DNA of 64,000 nucleotides from Trichuris trichiura (taxonomy: Eukaryota > Nematoda > Enoplea > Trichinellida > Trichuridae): positions 62,001 to 126,000 of the forward strand of contig JBAJFE010000049.1 of the NCBI GenBank assembly GCA_037903355.1. The letters are read 5' to 3'. The notes under the pieces are model-generated. The model saw only the letters and a list, made by a program, of their open reading frames with translations. It made no database searches and was not told the origin of the DNA. Shown in pieces: positions 59,778-64,000 of the stretch. How positions within the stretch are numbered: position 1 is the stretch's first letter; every line of letters starts with the position of its first letter. The translations under genes and the position numbers were made by a program.

Positions 59778-61964
59778 TCATTTGTGGAGTGTGCAACAAT
59801 TATACCGCGTCACAATATCTGTCCAAATCCCACTTATGTCCACTCCTTGATCGCGGTTATAGGTCGTATTATGTCTGATATATAGTGCTTCTTTAATCCT
59901 TCTTAACCGTAAATTGTTTTCGTAACATAGAACATTTGGATGGAGTGGTTGGGTACATTGCGTCGCGTGTTCCACTACAGCAGAGGCTTGTTTGGCTTTT
60001 TCCATTGTAATTTTTGGGTCCACGATTGGTCTGCCTCGCGGTGTGGTTAGCTTGGTACCATTGTTGAGTATGGCTTTCGCGTTCTTGTAACTTGTGACCC
60101 TTTTTAAGTGTTCGTTAAATCTATGCTCTAGATTGTTTCCCGTTTCACCAATATATATCGCTGAGCAAGAACATTCAACCGCGTATATTAATCCTGTCTC
60201 TTTGTTTGTGGGGATTTTGGTTTTGTCTGTGCGGAGAATTGCCCTGAGGATGGGCGAATTCTTGAAAAAGACTCTGAAGCCTAATCTTTTTCCTAATTGG
60301 ATAATCTTTTCACCTAAACCTGCCACATAAGGAATAACCAGACAAGTGTCGTGCGGAGTGTTTTGCTTTGGAAAGTGACGTGTGCGAAGCCTGTGGTTGA
60401 ACACTTGGTTGATAAAGGATTTAGGATACCCGTTTTTGTAGATGATTTTTCTAAAGTAGTTAATTTCTGGCTGGAGATTTTCGGGACGGCATAAATTGAA
60501 TGCTCTGTCTATCATTCCGGAGAGGATACCACGCATTACTGAGCGTGGATGATCCGATGAGAAATTAAGGTATTGGTCAGTGTGTGTTGGTTTTCTGTAA
60601 ACACTGGTTTTTAGTCCTTGATTAGTGCGAATAATCAGTGTGTCAAGGAAGGGGAGGGTTCGATTTCATTCTTTCTCCATTGTGAAAACGATTTGATTAG
60701 GGCAAACGCTATTAAGTAATTCTAGAAACTGTTGTTCCTTTCCATCTTTGATAATTACGAAGATGTCATCTACGTATCTTTTGAATAGTCGTAGGGCTAT
60801 TTGCCTATCTACGGTTTTCAAAATTTCTCTTTCAAAACTCTCCATGAATATTTTGTCCAGGATAGGAGATAGTGGGTTTCCCATAGGGACAACGTTAGAT
60901 TGTTTGTAGAACTTATTATCAAAGATGAAGTACTTGCTTTCTTGCATGCAGAATGATACCAACTTGACAATGTGGAAAGGATTTAACTTGGTTCTGGTGA
61001 ACAAATTTGTGTCTGTATTGAGGAGATTGTATAATGTATCGAGAGTTTTTGAAATCGGAATGCTAGGGAATAAATCTTTTACATCGTAGCTAACTAAGAT
61101 TTCGTCCGGTTCTAGATGGTATTCTCGTATTTCGTCGACGAAGGTGTTACTATTTTTGACGAAGAACGGTTCTTTGCCAGTTAGTAGTTTGATCACCTTT
61201 TTCAAATATCGGCTGAGCTCACTTGTGGTGCTGTTAATTGTGGAAACTATTGGTCTTAGTGGGACCTCCGGTTTGTGCACTTTAGGCAGGCCGTGGAGCC
61301 GAGGGGGTCTGTAATTTGATGTGAACCTAACATGCTTCGCTATCTTGATGATTTCTGGTTCCTTGGTTTCTGTGCCGTATGTCATGAGAAGGGAACGAAG
61401 ATTCTTCCCTGACAATTCTGTAGGGTCACTTGGCAAAGGTGTATAACTGTCAGTGTTCAAGATAGTTATCATTTTTTCGTTGTAGGTGGTTGTGTCGAGT
61501 AGGACCATTCTATTGCCTTTATCTGCTTTAGTTATAATTCTATCAGGCTGCCTTTTAAGTCGGTTTAAGCAGTTGACCTCATATCGGCTTAAGTTTGGGG
61601 TAGTGTTGAAGCGGTGATCTACGATTAGCGTAGATAAATCCCGCTTGATCTGCGTGGCTTTCTGTGGATCAACTGAAGATAGGCTGTCTTCAACCGAGCC
61701 AATGATGTTAAGAAAGGGTGGCTGTTTAGGAGTTCATACAAAGTTCAGTCCTTTTCTCAGGATAGTTTTCTCACTTTCGTTTAGAGGTAAGGAGCTGAGA
61801 TTTATTACCCTTGTGTTTAGGCCTGAACCTCTGGTTCTTTGCGGTGGACTTCTGTAGGAGTTTCGAGTAGTCGTCCGGAATCTGACCTGAAGGCCTTCAA
61901 ATTTTTTTTTAGCACTTGTTTCTGCGATATGCAAACTGTTTTTTTGGCGAAGTCCGCATGCCAC
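59778..61964 (-). pseudogene. PLE RT + GIY-YIG polyprotein, near-intact
   Basis: A single 729-codon frame from 61964 to 59778 is interrupted only by TGA at 61736-61734 (FV-stop-TPKQ; others FVPTPKQ) and TGA at 60668-60666 (MEKE-stop-NRT; others MEKESNRT). Order: N-terminal region, ITKADKGNR, RT palm with SYDVKDLFPSI (Asp codon at 61085), VVPMGNPLSPIL and RYVDDIFVI (YVDD at 60776-60765), the FLD segment, linker, then GIY-YIG endonuclease (IYAVECSCSAIYIGETGN...HRFNEHLK) and the C-terminal tail to a stop. RT copies RNA into DNA at a nick made by the endonuclease. The B box lost its first Gly (NGVPMG to NVVPMG). The start codon is unclear because the frame stays open into the inverted arm. Confidence 0.88.
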
Positions 61965-62339
61965 ATTGGTGAAACGGGAAAAACCCTAGAGCATAGATTT
62001 AACGAACACTTAAAAAAGCTGACAAGTTACAATAACGCAAAAGCCATACTCAACAATGGTACCAATCTAACCACACCGCGCGGCAGACCAATCGTGGACC
62101 CAAAAATTACAATGGAAAAAGCCAAACAAGCCTCTGCTATAGTGGAACACGCGACGCAATGTACCCAACCACTCCATCCAAATGCTCTATGTTACGAAAA
62201 CAATTTACGGTTAAGAAGGATTAAAGAAGCACTATATATAAGACATAATACGACCTATAACCGTGATCAAGGAGTGGACATAAGTGGGATTTGGACAAAT
62301 GTTGTGACGCCGTATAATTGTTGCACAGTCAACAAATGA
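61839..62339 (+). pseudogene. Inverted GIY-YIG fragment (copy 9 + arm)
   Basis: HIGETGKTLEHRFNEHLKK to NCCTVNK. It carries TTPRGRPIVD and HPN, private variants shared with its own - arm and not with other + arms. The open stretch before about 61962 is antisense to the PLE N-terminus and is not meaningful. Confidence 0.8.
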
Positions 62340-62728
62340 AATAAAAAAGAAAAAGAACAAGAAAAAGAAAAAGGAAGAAGAAAGAAAGAAGAAGAAAAAT
62401 GAATGCAATATGAAAAGACAAATCTAGAGGACATAGGGAACAAGGAAAAGAATTGCGCTGACAGACCCAAATGCAAGAACCTACCAACGGTAAACTTTAA
62501 AAAATGCCCGCTTTAAAATCCACAGAAACGACAGATGCCATTCGCTGCCAAAAACCATACCTAGAACTTATGACCGCTGCTGACGGGTCACGAATGACCC
62601 GAAAGCTCCGGAGAGTTTATTAATAAAAGTTTATTAATAAAAGTCCATTCAACGGGACACGAAAAATCCGCACAAAAAGAAAGCAAACAATGAAATTATT
62701 TGGTCCCGTACGAAGACACTATATCTTC

Positions 62729-64000
62729 AATGCAACTCGGTTAAGAAAGTCGACCAAGGGAGAGCATTAGGAAATTTTCGCCTTCTATTGCACGTTAACT
62801 TTATACTTTGAGATTTCTCTTAGCTATGTTTCTAAGCCGTTCCTAAGGATGCTCTGCGGAAATATCTTCCAAACATTGCTACAGCGAGTGGAAACAGCAA
62901 CCGTTGTTGCGAGGAATTCCGGGACTTGCTTAACAGGTGTGTTCTTCACGTTCTGTGAGCGCCTCTTAATCAGCTCCCCCGCTGAGTTTACCTGTTTGAT
63001 GCTGAACCCTGCGAATCGCCCAGTGTTTTCTTAAATATTAACCACGACGCACTGCGAAAGGCCAATTGTTTGTTCGGTAATATCAAAATAGATGTACATT
63101 TTAAGGTAAACTGACAATGCAACTTAAGCGCAGAAGACTAGTATTGTTCCATTCAGGCTCCAACCAGCCTACCTTACGCGCTTGAAAATTATGATGAGGA
63201 AGAGTTCCTGCACGGTTTTTTAGGAAAGAAGGGCCTGCGTTTTTTTCCGATACTGTATATCGTTTTCGATGTCTATTTTTTTCTGTTAGTTGTGATTTAC
63301 TTAGCTGTCCACGCGCCGTCCTTGCCATTTGTCAGATCCACACAGTTTACCCTCGTGCAGAAGTCTTACGGCTAACTTAAGCGACGAAGAGGAGAAACAC
63401 ACTGGGACACTTGCAGGCAGTTCCTGCTCGACGCATTCCGTTTCTTGGCAGCTGAAGCGTACGAATGATCTGTACAGTTGGCTGGATTATATCAAGAATA
63501 ACGCAGAAATGGAGCCATGCATCGTTTCAAGTCGCTTCATATTGGGAGAGGTACATTTTATTCTTGTAACTCATTAATCAGCTTGTAGCCCTTCAATGAT
63601 TTTTGGTGGAAGCAATGTTTTACGTGCTGCAACAGAAACGAAGATCGAAAGTGACCCTACGCTCACTTGCTTCGGTAAGAGGACGATTTATGTACTTCTC
63701 TTTGAGCACATAACGTTTCTTTACCGGATCATAAACCTTCGTGAGGCGGAATGTTATTTACAGAGATAGTCTTGTTGGAGCTTTAGTAAAGCTTCAGCTT
63801 TCCGGCGTTTCACCTTCACTCCTCTTCAGCGGCTGAACTATAAAAGTACAGTTGAACATCCGTAAGCTGACTAGCCAAGAGGCGAAAGAAAACTAGTCAG
63901 CATAAGGAGGTTGTTGGTATAAGGGGGACCGACTGAATAGATTAGTACTGTACGCCCTTTTCTGCTCCACAGCGGCTATTTTATAGCCAGGTGCGTACAA
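62729..64000. repeat. Core module, left part (monomer 10, cut by window edge)
   Basis: Left core begins with the PLE target duplication (62729-62741) and runs to the window end, about 20 bp short of the expected Tigger left end. TATAAAAG near 63839. Very similar to 55340-56630 toward its end. Confidence 0.75.

Larger units (their letters stand above)
59423..62728 (-). mobile_element. Penelope-like element, copy 9 (best preserved)
   Basis: 3,306 bp between perfect AATGCAACTCGGT copies (59410-59422; 62729-62741). The - arm is 59423 to about 60157, the interior to about 61960, and the inverted + arm about 61961-62728. Left end GTTTGGTTTCTC, right end with the 41-nt tail ending ATCTTC. The interior frame has only two nonsense codons. 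Confidence 0.94.

Noticed and set aside
1..64000. CRISPR array or other prokaryotic defence system
   Set aside because: The repeat period is kilobases and the units are eukaryotic transposons. No short direct repeats with spacers and no cas-like genes were seen.
1..64000. Telomeric PLE array (Athena/Terminon type)
   Set aside because: Those PLEs lack an endonuclease. The elements here have GIY-YIG domains and target duplications, and no telomeric repeats are visible.

Overview
This is a eukaryotic, repeat-only window. I see no single-copy host gene, tRNA, rRNA or bacterial-style operon. Everything present is animal transposable elements: a GIY-YIG Penelope-like retroelement (PLE), a pogo/Tigger DNA transposon, a hAT MITE and a Ty3/gypsy fragment. 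An invertebrate is likely, perhaps an arthropod; I cannot name a species.

The dominant structure is a head-to-tail tandem array of a composite monomer of about 7.4 kb. The equivalent point (copies of AATGCAACTCGGT) recurs at 1669, 9508, 17257, 25495, 32878, 40248, 47940, 55340 and 62729. Each monomer has (i) a left core of about 1.29 kb, (ii) a Tigger-like element of about 1.93 kb on the + strand with TA duplications, (iii) a right core of about 0.87 kb, and (iv) a PLE of about 3.3 kb on the - strand. The PLE is flanked by a 13-bp duplication of core sequence. So Tigger and PLE each inserted once into an ancestral core, and the composite was then amplified.

Each PLE holds, on the - strand, an N-terminal region, a reverse transcriptase (DVKDLFPSI, VPMGNPLSP, YVDD) and a GIY-YIG endonuclease. 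It ends, on the + strand, with an inverted truncated second copy of the endonuclease plus 3'UTR. The two inverted arms are about 735-770 bp. The copy at 59423-62728 is nearly intact: one 729-codon frame broken by two TGA codons. The Tigger copies keep the CENP-B-type DNA-binding region and the extreme C-terminus but have lost the whole DDE catalytic region.

Later events mark single monomers: a 485-bp hAT MITE (6422-6906), a small PLE-derived insertion (about 16797-17153), an out-of-register partial duplication (junction near 21079), a truncated gypsy element replacing most of a monomer (22927-24740), and a 312-bp foldback PLE derivative (46636-46947). PLE termini carry a hammerhead-ribozyme-like core and a tail of about 40 nt that can sit on either end. 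The parts do not form a cellular pathway; they are layers of nested mobile DNA homogenised as a macrosatellite.
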